From Bacteroidales bacterium (GTDB taxonomy: Bacteria; Bacteroidota; Bacteroidia; Bacteroidales; JAIOZK01): 64,000 nucleotides of DNA. The DNA lies in contig JAIOZK010000017.1 in assembly GCA_021740625.1 (NCBI GenBank), forward strand, positions 27,211 through 91,210, read 5' to 3'. A program made the position numbers and the translations under genes. Below are positions 35,210 to 45,411 of this stretch, piece after piece. Every line of letters starts with the position of its first letter. Position 1 is the first letter of the stretch. The notes beneath the pieces were generated by a model that worked only from the letters and a program-made list of their open reading frames with translations, had not been told where the DNA came from and ran no database searches.

Positions 35210-35851
35210 TTAATAAAGCTTTATAATATACCCGGCCATGATGCCAATCGTCCTGTTTTTCATCCCTTCATATCCTTCAGGTTCGCCATCTTCAAATTTA
35301 TTGAGATCAGCCAGGCCAAGATCGTAGCGCACTTCTGCCGTTAAAAATCCAGGGCCAAGCTTAATTCCCAAACCGCCGCCAAATGCAATACCATAATCGA
35401 AACGGTTGTCCTTAACACCATCATCATCATAACTGTCGTCAAATTCATAATCTTCTGTAGTTTCCTCTCCACCAAAGGAGTCTGTGGTTGTTCCACTCAA
35501 CCAGTACGCAGCATAACCGCCGGCATTCAGGAAAAATTTAATGGCCTCAGGTCCCAGATTAACTTTCAGCATTACAGGCAGCTCCAGGTAATTACTGGTC
35601 ATCTGTGCATAATCCTCACCGTTCTCATACTTCACACCCTTTTGCATGTAAAGCAGCTCTGTTTGTATCCCAACCGGTCCGGTTGAAGCAAAGCCAAGTC
35701 CAAAATTCAGGCCCGGCAATGCCACCCTGTCGGCTTCTTCAATATCGGCCGTTACGGATGAAAAATTAACACCTACTTTGGGCTGAAGCCCCTGGGCGGA
35801 TGAAAACCAGCTCATTGAAATCAGCAATAAAAGCAATAATAGTTGTTTCAT
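35210..35851 (-). CDS. outer-membrane beta-barrel protein (PorT-like family)
   Basis: The 213-residue product starts at the ATG at 35851, giving a Leu-rich signal peptide ending SSAQ. The mature part starts LQPKVGVNFSS and shows alternating strands (ELPVMLKVNLG, FFLNAGGYAAYWLSG, FDYGIAFGGGLGIKLG, FLTAEVRYDLGLADL) and the C-terminal strand of an eight-stranded barrel (outer membrane protein beta-barrel, PF13568-like). A loop with DDSYDDDGVKD looks like a calcium-type Asp cluster. It is paralogous to the next gene upstream. Confidence 0.85.
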   Translation of the reverse strand: MKQLLLLLLLISMSWFSSAQGLQPKVGVNFSSVTADIEEADRVALPGLNFGLGFASTGPVGIQTELLYMQKGVKYENGEDYAQMTSNYLELPVMLKVNLGPEAIKFFLNAGGYAAYWLSGTTTDSFGGEETTEDYEFDDSYDDDGVKDNRFDYGIAFGGGLGIKLGPGFLTAEVRYDLGLADLNKFEDGEPEGYEGMKNRTIGIMAGYIIKLY

Positions 35852-35971
35852 AATTTTTTGGTTTAAGTGTTTTAGGCAAAAGTATATCTCAAGCATGTAT
35901 AAGCAACATAAAAGATAGTATCGGCATATTGTTATTTATTATTCATGCATGCCGGATGAATATCCGGTTTC

Positions 35972-36616
35972 TCAGAAATAAAAAAGATAAGCAATCGATC
36001 CTGAAACGGTCCGGTTTCTTGTTGAGATGTAAGAAGCCCCCCCTTCCTTTACAGTGGTAATATCATCAAAACCATAATCCAGTCGACCATCCACTACAAT
36101 ATATCCTTTTCCGAGCTGAAAGCGAACTCCTACCCCACCGCAAAACCCATAATCAAAACGATGATCCTTGATACCATCGTCATCAAGGTCTTCATCGAAA
36201 ACATAATCATATTCAATTTTCTTCCCATCGACCATCGATTCTACTTTTCCGTCCAGCCAGTAAGCAACATAAGGACCGAAGTTGAAAAAAAAACGGACTC
36301 TCTGTTTTCCAAAACTGAAATTCAGCAGTAGGGGTACTGCCAGGTAATTATTGGTAAATTTGACGTAACTTGCGTTTTTGCTTGTGTCTATGCGCATCCC
36401 TTTTTGCATATACAGGATTTCCGGTTGAAAGGCCACCTGCCCGCCAATCAGCATGCTGACACCGCCCTGGAAGCCGTAAACTTCGGATACGGTTATTCCG
36501 CCCTGGCTCCTGGTTGTGGTGGATTGATTGTATCCAAACCTGGGCCCTACCCTGAACTGGGCTTGTAATAAGATCGTTGTAAACAGCAATAAAGCAGTGA
36601 TCAGTAGTTTTCTCAT
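35972..36616 (-). CDS. outer-membrane beta-barrel protein, paralogue of the previous gene
   Basis: The 214-residue product starts at the ATG at 36616 (MRKLLITALLL, cleavage near LLQAQ). Strand pattern and key phrases parallel its neighbour: PEILYMQKGM, YLAVPLLLNFSFG, VRFFFNFGPYVAYWLDG and KDHRFDYGFCGGVGVRF. The Asp-rich loop is EDLDDDGIKD here. The two genes are 120 bases apart in the same direction and probably arose by tandem duplication. Function unknown; PorT-like barrels are common in Bacteroidota and not necessarily part of T9SS. Confidence 0.85.
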   Translation of the reverse strand: MRKLLITALLLFTTILLQAQFRVGPRFGYNQSTTTRSQGGITVSEVYGFQGGVSMLIGGQVAFQPEILYMQKGMRIDTSKNASYVKFTNNYLAVPLLLNFSFGKQRVRFFFNFGPYVAYWLDGKVESMVDGKKIEYDYVFDEDLDDDGIKDHRFDYGFCGGVGVRFQLGKGYIVVDGRLDYGFDDITTVKEGGASYISTRNRTVSGSIAYLFYF

Positions 36617-36717
36617 TTTCCCAAATGTAAGTTGTAAGAACAAATAAACTAACCCGCGGCAAGCCTGCGGGATATCAATTTGAAATATTCATTTGATTCG
36701 CCCGAGGGGCCGGGAAC

Positions 36718-36836
36718 CTGACTGCCCTGCCTGGCCGGCAGGCAAGTTACAACCCTTGAGATCCCTCGACAGCGCCTCCGCTGAGCAGCTTCAGCGCTCG
36801 CGGAAGCTCGGGATCCCTGCCTGGCCGTCAGGCAGG
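36718..36836. repeat. palindromic repeats of the CCTGCCTGGCCGGCAGG family
   Basis: Two palindromes lie in the 359-base gap between the barrel gene and clpB: CTGACTGCCCTGCC followed by TGGCCGGCAGGCA (36718-36744) and CCTGCCTGGCCGTCAGGCAGG (36816-36836). The first is the reverse complement, with a five-base insertion, of the palindrome at 16645-16672. Between them are further G/C-rich inverted stretches. No gene is visible here. Confidence 0.55.
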
Positions 36837-36913
36837 AGTTCGACTATGTTTTTTTAGTTCGCCTACGCTCCTAAAAAATCAGTCTCACTGATTTCATATT
36901 GCAAAAGTATGCA

Positions 36914-36949
36914 AAAGGCTGCAATGAATTCTAGCCCATTGCAGCCTTT
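36914..36949 (-). terminator. terminator after clpB
   Basis: AAAGGCTGCAATG pairs with CATTGCAGCCTTT over 13 bases with a ten-base loop, just beyond the clpB stop on the minus strand. The following T run is short. Confidence 0.75.
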
Positions 36950-36975
36950 GCAGACTTTCTATTCCTGTATTATTT

Positions 36976-39567
36976 TCATTCATTCTCAAAAACCAGCTTG
37001 CCGCCCTTTTCATCCAGGATGATCTGCTTGTCCTTATTCACCATGTTGGCCAGGATCATTTTGGAGAGTTCGTTCAGGAGTTCTCGCTGGATCACCCTTT
37101 TGATGGGCCTTGCTCCGTACTGGGGATCAAATCCTGCCGCTGCCATTTTTTCAATAGCAGCCCCGGTTACTTTCAGATTGATATCATTTTTGTGCAATGA
37201 CTTTTCAATCCGCTTCAGTTGCAGTTTTACAATTTCAAGGATCTCTTTTTTGTTCAGGGGTTTAAACATGATGATCTCATCGATCCTGTTCAGAAATTCA
37301 GGCCTGATGGATTTTTTGAGGATTTCAAAAACTTCCTGCCTGGTTTCTTCAAAAATCGCTTCATCCTCCGAAGCCCCGGGTTTACCGAGGTTTTCCTGTA
37401 TGATCATGGAGCCTACATTGGAAGTCATGATCACGATGGTATTTTTAAAGTCAACCAATCTGCCTTTGTTATCCGTCAGCCTGCCATCGTCCAATACCTG
37501 CAACAGTATATTGAAAACATCGGGATGTGCTTTTTCGATCTCATCCAGCAAAACGACTGAATAGGGTTTCCTTCTCACAGCTTCACTCAGTTGCCCGGAT
37601 TCTTCGTAGCCTACATAGCCGGGAGGGGCGCCTACCAGCCGGGAAACAGAATGTCTTTCCTGGTATTCCGACATATCAATGCGCACCATGGCATTCTCAT
37701 TATCGAAGAGGAATTCGGCCAGGGCTTTTGCAAGTTCAGTTTTTCCAACACCTGTCGTTCCCAGAAAAACAAAGGAACCAATCGGTCTGGATTCATCCTG
37801 CAATCCTGCCCTGCTCCTGCGTATTGCATCCGAAACAGCCTGTATGGCTTCGTCCTGCCCTACCACCCTTTTGTGCAACTCATCTTCCAGATGCAATAGC
37901 TTTTCCCGTTCACTCTGCAACATTCTGCTGACGGGTATTCCAGTCCATTTGGAGACTACCTCGGCAATTTCTTCAGCGCCCACTTCTTCGTTAATCATGG
38001 GGGTGTCGCCTTGCAGTTCCTGCAATTTAACCCTGCTGGCCTCCAGATCGGCTTCTGCATCCTTCACATTCCCGTAACGAAGCTTGGCAACCTTTTCATA
38101 GTCCCCCTCCCTTTCGGCTCGCTCAGCTTCAAGTTTGTATTCTTCAATTTCTTTTTTCCGTTCCTGGATTTTTTCTACCAGTTCTTTTTCAGCCTCCCAT
38201 TTTGAGCGCAGATCATTCCTTTTATCATTCAGGTTGGCAATCTCCTCTTTGAGTTCCTTCAGCTTCTCCTTGTCTTTTTCTCTTTTGATCGCTTCCCGTT
38301 CAATCTCCAGTTGCCTGATCCTCCGTTCAATGATCTCGAGTTCCTCGGGAACAGAATTGATCTCAAGCTTCAATTTTGATGCAGCTTCATCGATCAGATC
38401 AATGGCCTTATCGGGCAGGAAACGGTCTGAAATATACCGCTGCGAAAGTTCCACTGCAGAGATGATTGCTTCGTCTTTGATCCTGACATGGTGATGGGTT
38501 TCGTACCTTTCCTTCAAACCCCTCAGGATAGAAATGGCATCCAGTGTATCCGGTTCATTTACCATCACGATCTGAAACCGCCTTTCCAGTGCTTTGTCTT
38601 TTTCAAAATACTTTTGATATTCCTTCAGTGTCGTTGCACCGATGGCCCTCAGTTCTCCTCTTGCCAGGGCCGGTTTCAGTATATTGGCGGCATCCATGGC
38701 TCCTTCACTTTTTCCAGCTCCAACCAGGGTGTGGATCTCATCGATGAACATAACGATTTCGCCATCGGAATTTACCACCTCTTTCACAACGCTCTTCAAA
38801 CGTTCTTCAAACTCACCTTTGTACTTGGCGCCGGCAAGCAAAGAACCCATGTCCAGGGAAAAAATCTTTTTTGACTTCAGATTTTCTGGTACATCACCAT
38901 TCACAATGCGGTGGGCCAATCCTTCTGCAATTGCCGTTTTTCCGGTTCCGGGCTCCCCGATGAGTATGGGATTGTTTTTGGTTCTCCTGGACAGGATCTG
39001 CAGTATCCTCCTGATCTCATCATCCCTTCCGATCACCGGATCCAGTTTCCCGGTATTGGCAAGTTCATTCAGATTGCGTGCGTACCGGTTCAGGGCATTG
39101 TAGGTATCCTCGGCAGTCTGACTGTTCACTTTTGCGCCCTGCCGCAACTGGGCAATGGCAGTTTTCAGATCTTTTTCGTTCACACCATTGTCCTTCAACA
39201 ATTTTGCAGCGGTATCACCCACGGATAAAATGCCGAGCAGAATATGTTCGATGGAAACAAACTCATCCTTGAATTCTCCAACATACGCACTTGCCTTTTG
39301 CAGTGCTTTCCGGGCTTCATTTGATAAAAACTGATCTCCGCCACTCACTTTCGGCAAAGAGTCTATGATTTTGTCAAGGGCCTTCCCAAAAACCACCATA
39401 TCAATATTCAATTTTCGCAACAGAAAAGGCACAACATTCTCATCAACCTGCATGATGCCTTTGAGAATATGCACATTTTCGATGGCCTGGTTGCTGTTGG
39501 CTACAGCCAGTTCCTGGGCCTTTTGAATGGCTTCCTGTGATTTAATCGTAAAATTGTTAAAATTCAT
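36976..39567 (-). CDS. clpB: ATP-dependent chaperone ClpB (Hsp100 disaggregase)
   Basis: The 863-residue protein has the full ClpB plan: Clp N-domain (1-145), first AAA+ module with Walker [14 protein letters not shown] (about 205), a coiled-coil middle domain (about 410-530) that sets ClpB apart from ClpA/ClpC, second AAA+ module with [14 protein letters not shown] (about 605) and the C-terminal domain. It resolves protein aggregates with DnaK. The sequence AAGGAG lies about nine bases before the ATG on the minus strand, one of the few good Shine-Dalgarno sites in the window. A terminator follows. Confidence 0.97.
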   Translation of the reverse strand: MNFNNFTIKSQEAIQKAQELAVANSNQAIENVHILKGIMQVDENVVPFLLRKLNIDMVVFGKALDKIIDSLPKVSGGDQFLSNEARKALQKASAYVGEFKDEFVSIEHILLGILSVGDTAAKLLKDNGVNEKDLKTAIAQLRQGAKVNSQTAEDTYNALNRYARNLNELANTGKLDPVIGRDDEIRRILQILSRRTKNNPILIGEPGTGKTAIAEGLAHRIVNGDVPENLKSKKIFSLDMGSLLAGAKYKGEFEERLKSVVKEVVNSDGEIVMFIDEIHTLVGAGKSEGAMDAANILKPALARGELRAIGATTLKEYQKYFEKDKALERRFQIVMVNEPDTLDAISILRGLKERYETHHHVRIKDEAIISAVELSQRYISDRFLPDKAIDLIDEAASKLKLEINSVPEELEIIERRIRQLEIEREAIKREKDKEKLKELKEEIANLNDKRNDLRSKWEAEKELVEKIQERKKEIEEYKLEAERAEREGDYEKVAKLRYGNVKDAEADLEASRVKLQELQGDTPMINEEVGAEEIAEVVSKWTGIPVSRMLQSEREKLLHLEDELHKRVVGQDEAIQAVSDAIRRSRAGLQDESRPIGSFVFLGTTGVGKTELAKALAEFLFDNENAMVRIDMSEYQERHSVSRLVGAPPGYVGYEESGQLSEAVRRKPYSVVLLDEIEKAHPDVFNILLQVLDDGRLTDNKGRLVDFKNTIVIMTSNVGSMIIQENLGKPGASEDEAIFEETRQEVFEILKKSIRPEFLNRIDEIIMFKPLNKKEILEIVKLQLKRIEKSLHKNDINLKVTGAAIEKMAAAGFDPQYGARPIKRVIQRELLNELSKMILANMVNKDKQIILDEKGGKLVFENE

Positions 39568-39889
39568 TGATCTGTTCTCCTTTCAAAATAAATTACGTCC
39601 AGAATTATCAATTTATTTGCCAGCCAGTGCAAGCGGAAATTCTGACATTCAAAAAGCACACGACATGACATAAAGTCCTGTTTTACTGGTTTTTATAATA
39701 TATCATCTGTATTATTGTCATATAAAAGGAAGTGCAAATACCCATCACAAAACATCTGGTTAAATTACAGAATAATTCATCACCTTACATTCAAAACGCC
39801 TCAAAAATCCCTGACCACGGCAAGAATTAAATTTGATTGTTCCGGGCCAAAACAATTAAAACAGGGGAAGGCCGTTAAATATTTTTACC

Positions 39890-39897
39890 TAATTTTG
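39890..39897 (+). promoter_or_regulatory. -7 box before the T9SS type B gene
   Basis: TAATTTTG followed by C matches TAnnTTTG; it is 28 bases before the ATG at 39925. The rest of the 357-base gap after the clpB start holds no recognisable feature. Confidence 0.6.
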
Positions 39898-39924
39898 CGC
39901 TTGTTTGAAGCCTGAATATTGGAC

Positions 39925-41019
39925 ATGAAGAAACTATCAATTATCCTTTTCCTGATCCTTGCTTTCAATTCCTACTCACAGGATTGTGATATTACTGTTA
40001 CCGCACCCCAGGGATTGCCGGCATGTCCGGGAGATATCATTGCCCTGAGTGTATTCGAATCGGATACGCTAAGCTATTTATGGACACCCGGAGGTGATAC
40101 CTTGAACGAAATCCTTGTCAGTCCGCAGGAAACAACTACCTATACTGTTGAAGTGACCGGTGAAGAAGCTTATTATTGTTCCAGCCTGGTGGTCATAGAA
40201 GTACACCCCAAGATCAACATTGAATTTGATCAACTCCAGTTGACATGCCCCGGGGATTCAAATTGCCAGGCACAGGTAAAGGCCAGTGCGACCGGTGCAT
40301 TTGATCCGGATGAATACCAGTATATCTGGACTTCTTTTGTTAGCCCGACAGACTCAACCATTGCGGTTGGTCTGTGTGGAAATAAAGCCACGACCATAAC
40401 AGTGGTCGACCCATACGGATGCGAGAAAGACAGCAGCTTCAGGCCCGAAACCTTCAGGCTTCCTGAAATAGAAATGTTCTCTGACCCGAAAGATACCGTT
40501 TACCTGCAAAAACCCTATGTTGATTTCTGGTTCGACAATTTATCCATGGATACCCTGGGTCTCACGAACTGGGTCTGGGATTTCGGCGATTCCAGCAATA
40601 CATCCAATCAGCAAATGCCCACACACCGTTACACCAAGGTCAACGACAGCCTGCTATTTGTAAAACTCACCATCACGGATGACCATGGATGTGATACGGT
40701 GTATACAATGCCATATCATGTGCTGCCCGTAAAATTGTTTCTTCCCAATGTTTTTACACCCAATGGGGATCCCTACAACCAGAACCTGGTTTTTACAGTA
40801 GAGGATGACAGAGGGGATCCCAAACCTGTTAACTTCTATTACCAGAGCAATGAGCTGGTGGTTTTCAATCGCTATGGTAAAAAAGTTTACGAAACCACAG
40901 ACTACGAAAACGACTGGGATGGAGAGAATTTACCGGAAGGGGTTTATTATTATGTCCTAACCTGCTTTGGTGAATTCAGGACGGATGTTTTCAAAGGTTC
41001 TCTTACCCTGCTGCGCTAA
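39925..41019 (+). CDS. T9SS type B (gliding-motility-associated C-terminal) secreted protein with PKD-like domain
   Basis: The 364-residue product starts at ATG 39925 (an in-frame TTG two codons earlier is less likely), with a signal peptide ending NSYSQ. After two Ig-like or PKD-like stretches (TTTYTVEVTGEEAYY; WVWDFGDSSNTSNQQMPTHRY, the latter a classic PKD motif) the C-terminal 90 residues are the CHU_C/type B sorting domain: FLPNVFTPNGDPYNQNLVF, VFNRYGKKVYE, and WDGENLPEGVYYYVL. It is thus exported by T9SS and probably anchored via a type B shuttle. Its specific function is unknown. Confidence 0.9.
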   Translation: MKKLSIILFLILAFNSYSQDCDITVTAPQGLPACPGDIIALSVFESDTLSYLWTPGGDTLNEILVSPQETTTYTVEVTGEEAYYCSSLVVIEVHPKINIEFDQLQLTCPGDSNCQAQVKASATGAFDPDEYQYIWTSFVSPTDSTIAVGLCGNKATTITVVDPYGCEKDSSFRPETFRLPEIEMFSDPKDTVYLQKPYVDFWFDNLSMDTLGLTNWVWDFGDSSNTSNQQMPTHRYTKVNDSLLFVKLTITDDHGCDTVYTMPYHVLPVKLFLPNVFTPNGDPYNQNLVFTVEDDRGDPKPVNFYYQSNELVVFNRYGKKVYETTDYENDWDGENLPEGVYYYVLTCFGEFRTDVFKGSLTLLR

Positions 41020-41057
41020 ATTAAAATTTAAGCTTCATGCGAACGTTTCAATTTTAC

Positions 41058-41065
41058 TAACTTTG
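41058..41065 (+). promoter_or_regulatory. -7 box for the DUF1573-yajC-YbbR-coaE unit
   Basis: TAACTTTG matches TAnnTTTG and lies 17 bases before the ATG at 41082, so the leader is very short. This marks the start of a four-gene transcription unit. Confidence 0.6.
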
Positions 41066-41081
41066 CAAAAAATTCACAAAA

Positions 41082-41561
41082 ATGAGATTATTAAGTTGTT
41101 TTATTATGGTCCTCATGCTGATTGGCGGATTATCATCCTGTAATGGAAAGAAGGGCCAGGGCGAGGAACAAATCTCAACAGAGGTAATCACAAATCCAAA
41201 ATCTGCCAGTGGAACGGCTGACCTGAGCAATCTGCCCAAAATTGAATTTGAAGCGGAAACCCACGACTTTGGCAAAGTGATCGAAGGTGAGATCGTTTCC
41301 TATGCTTTTAAGTTTAAGAACAGCGGGGCTTCCGACCTCATTATCTCAGCGGTAAGCACAAGTTGTGGCTGCACAGCATCCGAATACCCGGAAGAACCTG
41401 TGAAGCCGGGCGAAGAAGGTACGGTGAAGATTAGATTTAACAGCAGCAGGCGGAAGGGTTTTCAAAACAAAACAGCCACCGTTCTGGCCAACACCCAGCC
41501 CAACAAAACGCAACTGCGCATCAAAGCCATGGTTATCAATCCAGAAAAAGAAAGTATATAA
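41082..41561 (+). CDS. DUF1573 lipoprotein
   Basis: The 159-residue product has a lipobox (GGLSSC near residue 20). The mature part is one DUF1573 immunoglobulin-like domain, recognisable by IEFEAETHDFGKVIEGEI, FKFKNSGASDLII and the cysteine motif STSCGCTASEYP, then KPGEEGTVKIRFNS. DUF1573 proteins are usual upstream neighbours of yajC in Bacteroidota. The function is unknown; the paired cysteines may be redox-active or bind a partner. The yajC start follows 11 bases after the stop. Confidence 0.9.
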   Translation: MRLLSCFIMVLMLIGGLSSCNGKKGQGEEQISTEVITNPKSASGTADLSNLPKIEFEAETHDFGKVIEGEIVSYAFKFKNSGASDLIISAVSTSCGCTASEYPEEPVKPGEEGTVKIRFNSSRRKGFQNKTATVLANTQPNKTQLRIKAMVINPEKESI

Positions 41562-41572
41562 ACTGAAAATTT

Positions 41573-41911
41573 ATGATGATGAATAATTTATTGTATGTCT
41601 TGTTAATGGCGCCACAGGAAGGCGGAGAAGGTGGCGGTATCATGTCGTTCCTTCCTTTGATCCTGATCATTCTTGTTTTTTACCTCTTCTTTATCAGACC
41701 ACAAATGAAGAAGACAAAAGAACAGAGAAAGTTCCGCGAATCACTCAAAAAAGGTGATAAAGTTGTGAGCATCGGTGGAATACATGGAAAAATCCTCGAA
41801 GTAAAAGAAACTACGGTTGTAATGGAAATTGCACAGGATATAAGGGTTACGATGGAAAAGTCCGCCATATCTATGAATAAAGAAGGACAGCTTGCTCAAC
41901 AGCAAAAATAA
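41573..41911 (+). CDS. yajC: preprotein translocase subunit YajC
   Basis: The 112-residue protein has one N-terminal transmembrane helix (about 24-42, [19 protein letters not shown]) followed by the family motif [20 protein letters not shown] and the short beta domain with [17 protein letters not shown]. YajC belongs to the SecDF-YajC accessory complex of the Sec translocon in the inner membrane. Three ATG codons stand in a row at the start; the first is used here but any is possible. The position between DUF1573 and YbbR genes is the standard Bacteroidota order. Confidence 0.95.
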   Translation: MMMNNLLYVLLMAPQEGGEGGGIMSFLPLILIILVFYLFFIRPQMKKTKEQRKFRESLKKGDKVVSIGGIHGKILEVKETTVVMEIAQDIRVTMEKSAISMNKEGQLAQQQK

Positions 41912-42005
41912 TTCCTGCTTAATTATCATTTGATCAATTTTTCCTATAATTTCGTTTTGTAATTTGCCATGCAGGCAGATTGTATGGAAAAAGAAAGGCG
42001 AGATT

Positions 42006-43004
42006 GTGAAATTCAGCTTTGTTGAATTGATTCGGAAAATATCCTCAAAGTCCTGGGAACCCAGGGTTAGAAAGCATTTTTATATATTTCTGCTTTGCCT
42101 CGGAATTTCCATCTTCATCTGGTTGATGATCAAACTCTCGAGTGACTATTATGCAAATTTGAGCTATAAAATAGAATACACCAACATACCCGTGGATCAA
42201 TTGCTTGCACCCGGCGCCGACAGCCTGCTAAGCATCAACATTGAAGCACAGGGATTTAAACTTTTTTCACTGAAATACCTGCGGACCGATCCTACAATCG
42301 AGATAGACCTGCGAAAAAAAGGCATTCATAAAAACAGGTATACTTACGGATATTACATACTGGCGAGTACCTTGCGGAATAAGCTTGAACAAGAGTTAAA
42401 ACTCACCGACGAATCCTTCTCAATTTATCCCGATACCCTGAATTTTATCCTCGAGGAACTTATGACAAAATATGTAGCCGTAAAACCTGAAATAAACTTT
42501 CGTTTGAGAAAACAACATCAGTTGAAAGGAGAAATTCGCATACAACCCGACAGCATCCTGGTATCAGGAATTCCCTCTGTACTGGACACGCTTTCTTTCG
42601 TGCGCACTCAAGCCAGGCAGCTCGGAGAAATTGACAAATCAATGTCTTTTCAATTGGGATTGGAGAATTTCAGTGATGATAAAAAGATAAAACTTGGAAA
42701 AGATACTGTGCGGATTGAAATCCCGGTTGTTAAGTATACAGAAACCAGCCTGAAAATACCCATTGATAAACCGGAAGGGATGAACGAAAAGGTCAAATTC
42801 TTCCCGGCACAGGTTGAGGTATTTTTTCTTGTTTCACTCAATGATTATGATAAAATTGATCAGGACATGTTTACCGCAGGAACAGAGAGCATAAAAGACA
42901 TACACGGTAAAAACACACTGCAAGTCATTCTTACACATACGCCCAACTTTGTCAAGGTCATCAGGATAAAGCCGGAAAAAGTTGAATTCATCATTTTAAA
43001 ATGA
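42006..43004 (+). CDS. YbbR-domain membrane-anchored protein
   Basis: The 333-residue protein has one N-terminal membrane helix (about 27-45, YIFLLCLGISIFIWLMI) and then YbbR-type repeats of small beta modules (for example YKIEYTNIPVD, then ISGI-like VSGIPSVLDTLSFVRT). No ATG is available in frame; the GTG at 42006 is chosen because it begins just before the charged stretch leading to the helix; a TTG at 41964 is the alternative. In other phyla YbbR (CdaR) regulates c-di-AMP cyclase CdaA, but no such gene is nearby, so the role here is open. Its stop overlaps the coaE start by four bases. Confidence 0.85.
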   Translation: MKFSFVELIRKISSKSWEPRVRKHFYIFLLCLGISIFIWLMIKLSSDYYANLSYKIEYTNIPVDQLLAPGADSLLSINIEAQGFKLFSLKYLRTDPTIEIDLRKKGIHKNRYTYGYYILASTLRNKLEQELKLTDESFSIYPDTLNFILEELMTKYVAVKPEINFRLRKQHQLKGEIRIQPDSILVSGIPSVLDTLSFVRTQARQLGEIDKSMSFQLGLENFSDDKKIKLGKDTVRIEIPVVKYTETSLKIPIDKPEGMNEKVKFFPAQVEVFFLVSLNDYDKIDQDMFTAGTESIKDIHGKNTLQVILTHTPNFVKVIRIKPEKVEFIILK

Positions 43005-43597
43005 TAAAAGCTGGTCTGACAGGAAATATCGGAAGTGGTAAATCGACGGTTGCCCGTGTATTCGAAATTCTGGGCATCAAAATTTTTTATGCCGATGAAG
43101 AAGGCAGGAAGCTTTATTTTCAGGAGGCAGTAAAAGACGAAATTACTTCCCTTTTTGGTAAAGAACTGCTAACCCATGGACAGGTGGACAGGAAAAAACT
43201 GGCCAACATCGTATTCAGTGACAGAAAAGCCCTGGACGATCTTAACAGCATCATTCACCCAAAAGTCCGCAGGCAATACCTTGACTGGCTGGAGAAACAT
43301 AAGGAGCAAACTTACACCCTGCATGAAGCTGCCATCATGTTTGAAAGTGGCTTTCACAAAATGCTGGATGTGATCGTATTTGTTTCCGCTCCGGAGGAAC
43401 TCAGAATACAGAGGATCATCAAAAGAGACAATACGAACATCAAGTCCGTTAAAGAAAGAATGCGAAATCAATGGCCGGAGGACCAGAAAATCCGGAAATC
43501 TGATTTTATCATATACAATGATGATGAAAAGATGATCATCCCGCAGATCATCCGAACGGATAAATCAATACGTGCAACTTTGGTCAAAGCCCCTTAA
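43001..43597 (+). CDS. coaE: dephospho-CoA kinase
   Basis: The 198-residue P-loop kinase carries out the last step of coenzyme A synthesis, phosphorylating the ribose 3'-hydroxyl of dephospho-CoA. The Walker A motif GLTGNIGSGKST is at residues 5-16, followed by the substrate-binding DEEGR region, IIHPKVRRQ and the lid RMRNQWPEDQKIRKSDFII. Length is normal. The ATG overlaps the YbbR stop (ATGA), and YbbR-coaE coupling is typical of Bacteroidota. It converges with a lipoprotein gene 31 bases downstream, with no clear terminator between. Confidence 0.95.
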   Translation: MIKAGLTGNIGSGKSTVARVFEILGIKIFYADEEGRKLYFQEAVKDEITSLFGKELLTHGQVDRKKLANIVFSDRKALDDLNSIIHPKVRRQYLDWLEKHKEQTYTLHEAAIMFESGFHKMLDVIVFVSAPEELRIQRIIKRDNTNIKSVKERMRNQWPEDQKIRKSDFIIYNDDEKMIIPQIIRTDKSIRATLVKAP

Positions 43598-43628
43598 CCT
43601 GAATGGCAGGCAATTTATCCAGGCATAC

Positions 43629-45316
43629 CTATGGAACCTGGAAGATATAATCGTTGTTCCTGTAGCCGTTCTGATCAATATACCAATCAGTATACACAAC
43701 GCCACCGCTTTCAGCCCATTCTGCAAAATGCAAATATGCTGTTGTAATATCTTTTTTCTCTTCAGGCCATTCAAATTCTGAAGGAATATCGAGTGCCCAG
43801 GGTAAATTCGATTCCGTTTTGAAATACCGACCGACGCCTGCATCACTATCATCTTCCCATTGACCCAGCAGGGAAATGTCCATAAGATCAGTCGGCTCAT
43901 AATCGGGCAGGTGCACCTCATGTCCTCTTTCCATATCCACGATAATAAATGGATTCCAGCTCGTGAGTGAGAAATTTGCCATAGAGAAAACACCATCCGG
44001 TATCATGGTAATATTCACAGTATCAAAGTTGACAAAGCTACCATCGGGATCTGTATTCACACCCAATTCACCACCGGGAGATGGCAATAGATTGAATATC
44101 CTGTCGAATACTATGATCGTGGGATGCGTCTGTCCGGATTCATGTCCATATGCATTCAGGCTGATATAGCCCTCCTGTATATCATAGCCTGAAACGGTAA
44201 TCTTCTGGGGATTACCGGTAAATGCAGAACTTGCATCCGGCAAATTAAAACCAAATCCATTTTCCAGGGTAGCACCACTGGCTTTTACCGGGAAAGCAGC
44301 AAAAATCTCAACCACCTCATTGGATGCGTTTGTTACGGTTTGAAACCTGTAATCCACAACCACATCGTTGAAATCATAATCTCCTTTTCCAGGCCAGAGA
44401 TCTTCATAGGCAAGACTTCCATATCCTGCTGCCGGGAAATAATTATCAAATGCCCTGTCGGGATCATTGGGATAATCATCCTCTCCGTCCTCAACACCAT
44501 CACCATCTGTATCGGTGATTGTATAAGGTACTGTGGTATCGCTGTATACACATCCTTCGATAGTACCATCATTCGCATTGGAAGTTTCATCCGTAGCCGT
44601 AACACCCACCGTAGCATCGGGACCTTCCTCGTACAACCAGGCCAGTTCCAGGCCGCTTTCGCTTCCGGTTGGCAGGGTGGTCATATCGGAAGCAATTTGT
44701 GCTCCTGTTCGTGCATAACTGTATACCCTGAAATCATCCATATAACCATGAAAGTATTTTTTGTAACCGCCACTGTAGTAATAACGGCCAACATCAAAAG
44801 GTTGTGGATTTGACTGCAGTGGACCAACAGCAAAAGATGTAGAAGCTACATTGCTCCCATCGATATAAAGATTCATTTTGGAGGATCCATCAGCCACATA
44901 TTCATAGGTTGCAGCAACATGATACCAGGTATTTGTTGACATCAATCCTGTTGCTGACAGAAGATCGGTATCATCAGAATCGTTTTTGAACAATTCGAAT
45001 TCCAGCCCTCCATCAGTTGCACTGAAAAGAAAGCCCCTGACGCTTCCGGATTCGGTTGTTCCCTGTTTCGAAACAATGGGTTGTCTGCCCGAGGTACTTT
45101 GCAGATATATCCAGGCAGAAACGGTAAAATCATTCGGAGCGCCAGAACTGGCTGCAGGAATGGCTCCGTTTAAATCTCCATCGTCAATGTAAATGTAATC
45201 ATCTCCATGGATGCATTATCGTCTTGATTTAAATCACCCGTAGCATCGAATGATTTTTGACACGCTCCAAATAAAAAGAGGGCCATCGCGGCTATGAGAA
45301 TATTTCTTGTATTCAT
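43629..45316 (-). pseudogene. LamG + LruC domain lipoprotein gene with a frameshift near its 5' end
   Basis: The ATG at 45316 opens a lipoprotein signal (MNTRNILIAAMALFLFGAC) that runs about 45 codons and hits a stop after a shift out of frame. From about 45210 downward the -1/+2 frame carries an intact LamG-like jelly roll (DYIYIDDGDLNGA, FTVSAWIYLQS, TWYHVAATYEYVADGSSKMN, YMDDFRVYSYA), a DGDGVEDGEDDYPNDPDR calcium-type spacer and a full LruC domain (LAYEDLWPGKGDYDFNDVVV, RGHEVHLPDYEP) to the stop at 43629. The junction lies at about 45200-45210. One base added there would restore a single reading frame of about 560 residues. It may be a true mutation, programmed slippage or an assembly error. 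Confidence 0.85.
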
Positions 45317-45411
45317 ATGCATGATCTTTTAGCTGTTTATAAATCCAAAATCCCTGTGCAGGAAGCTTTAAAAAGCCTTTTTTAGCAAAAAATACTTAAC
45401 AAATTAAAGGC

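Noticed and set aside
35210..36616. Barrel proteins as T9SS component PorT
   Set aside because: They share only the general barrel fold; no other T9SS machinery genes are adjacent.
36998..39272. Many open frames opposite clpB
   Set aside because: clpB is complete with all motifs; the antisense frames overlap each other and show no domain features.
42006..43004. YbbR protein as part of a c-di-AMP control system
   Set aside because: The regulator role is known for CdaR next to cdaA; no cdaA or glmM gene is nearby.
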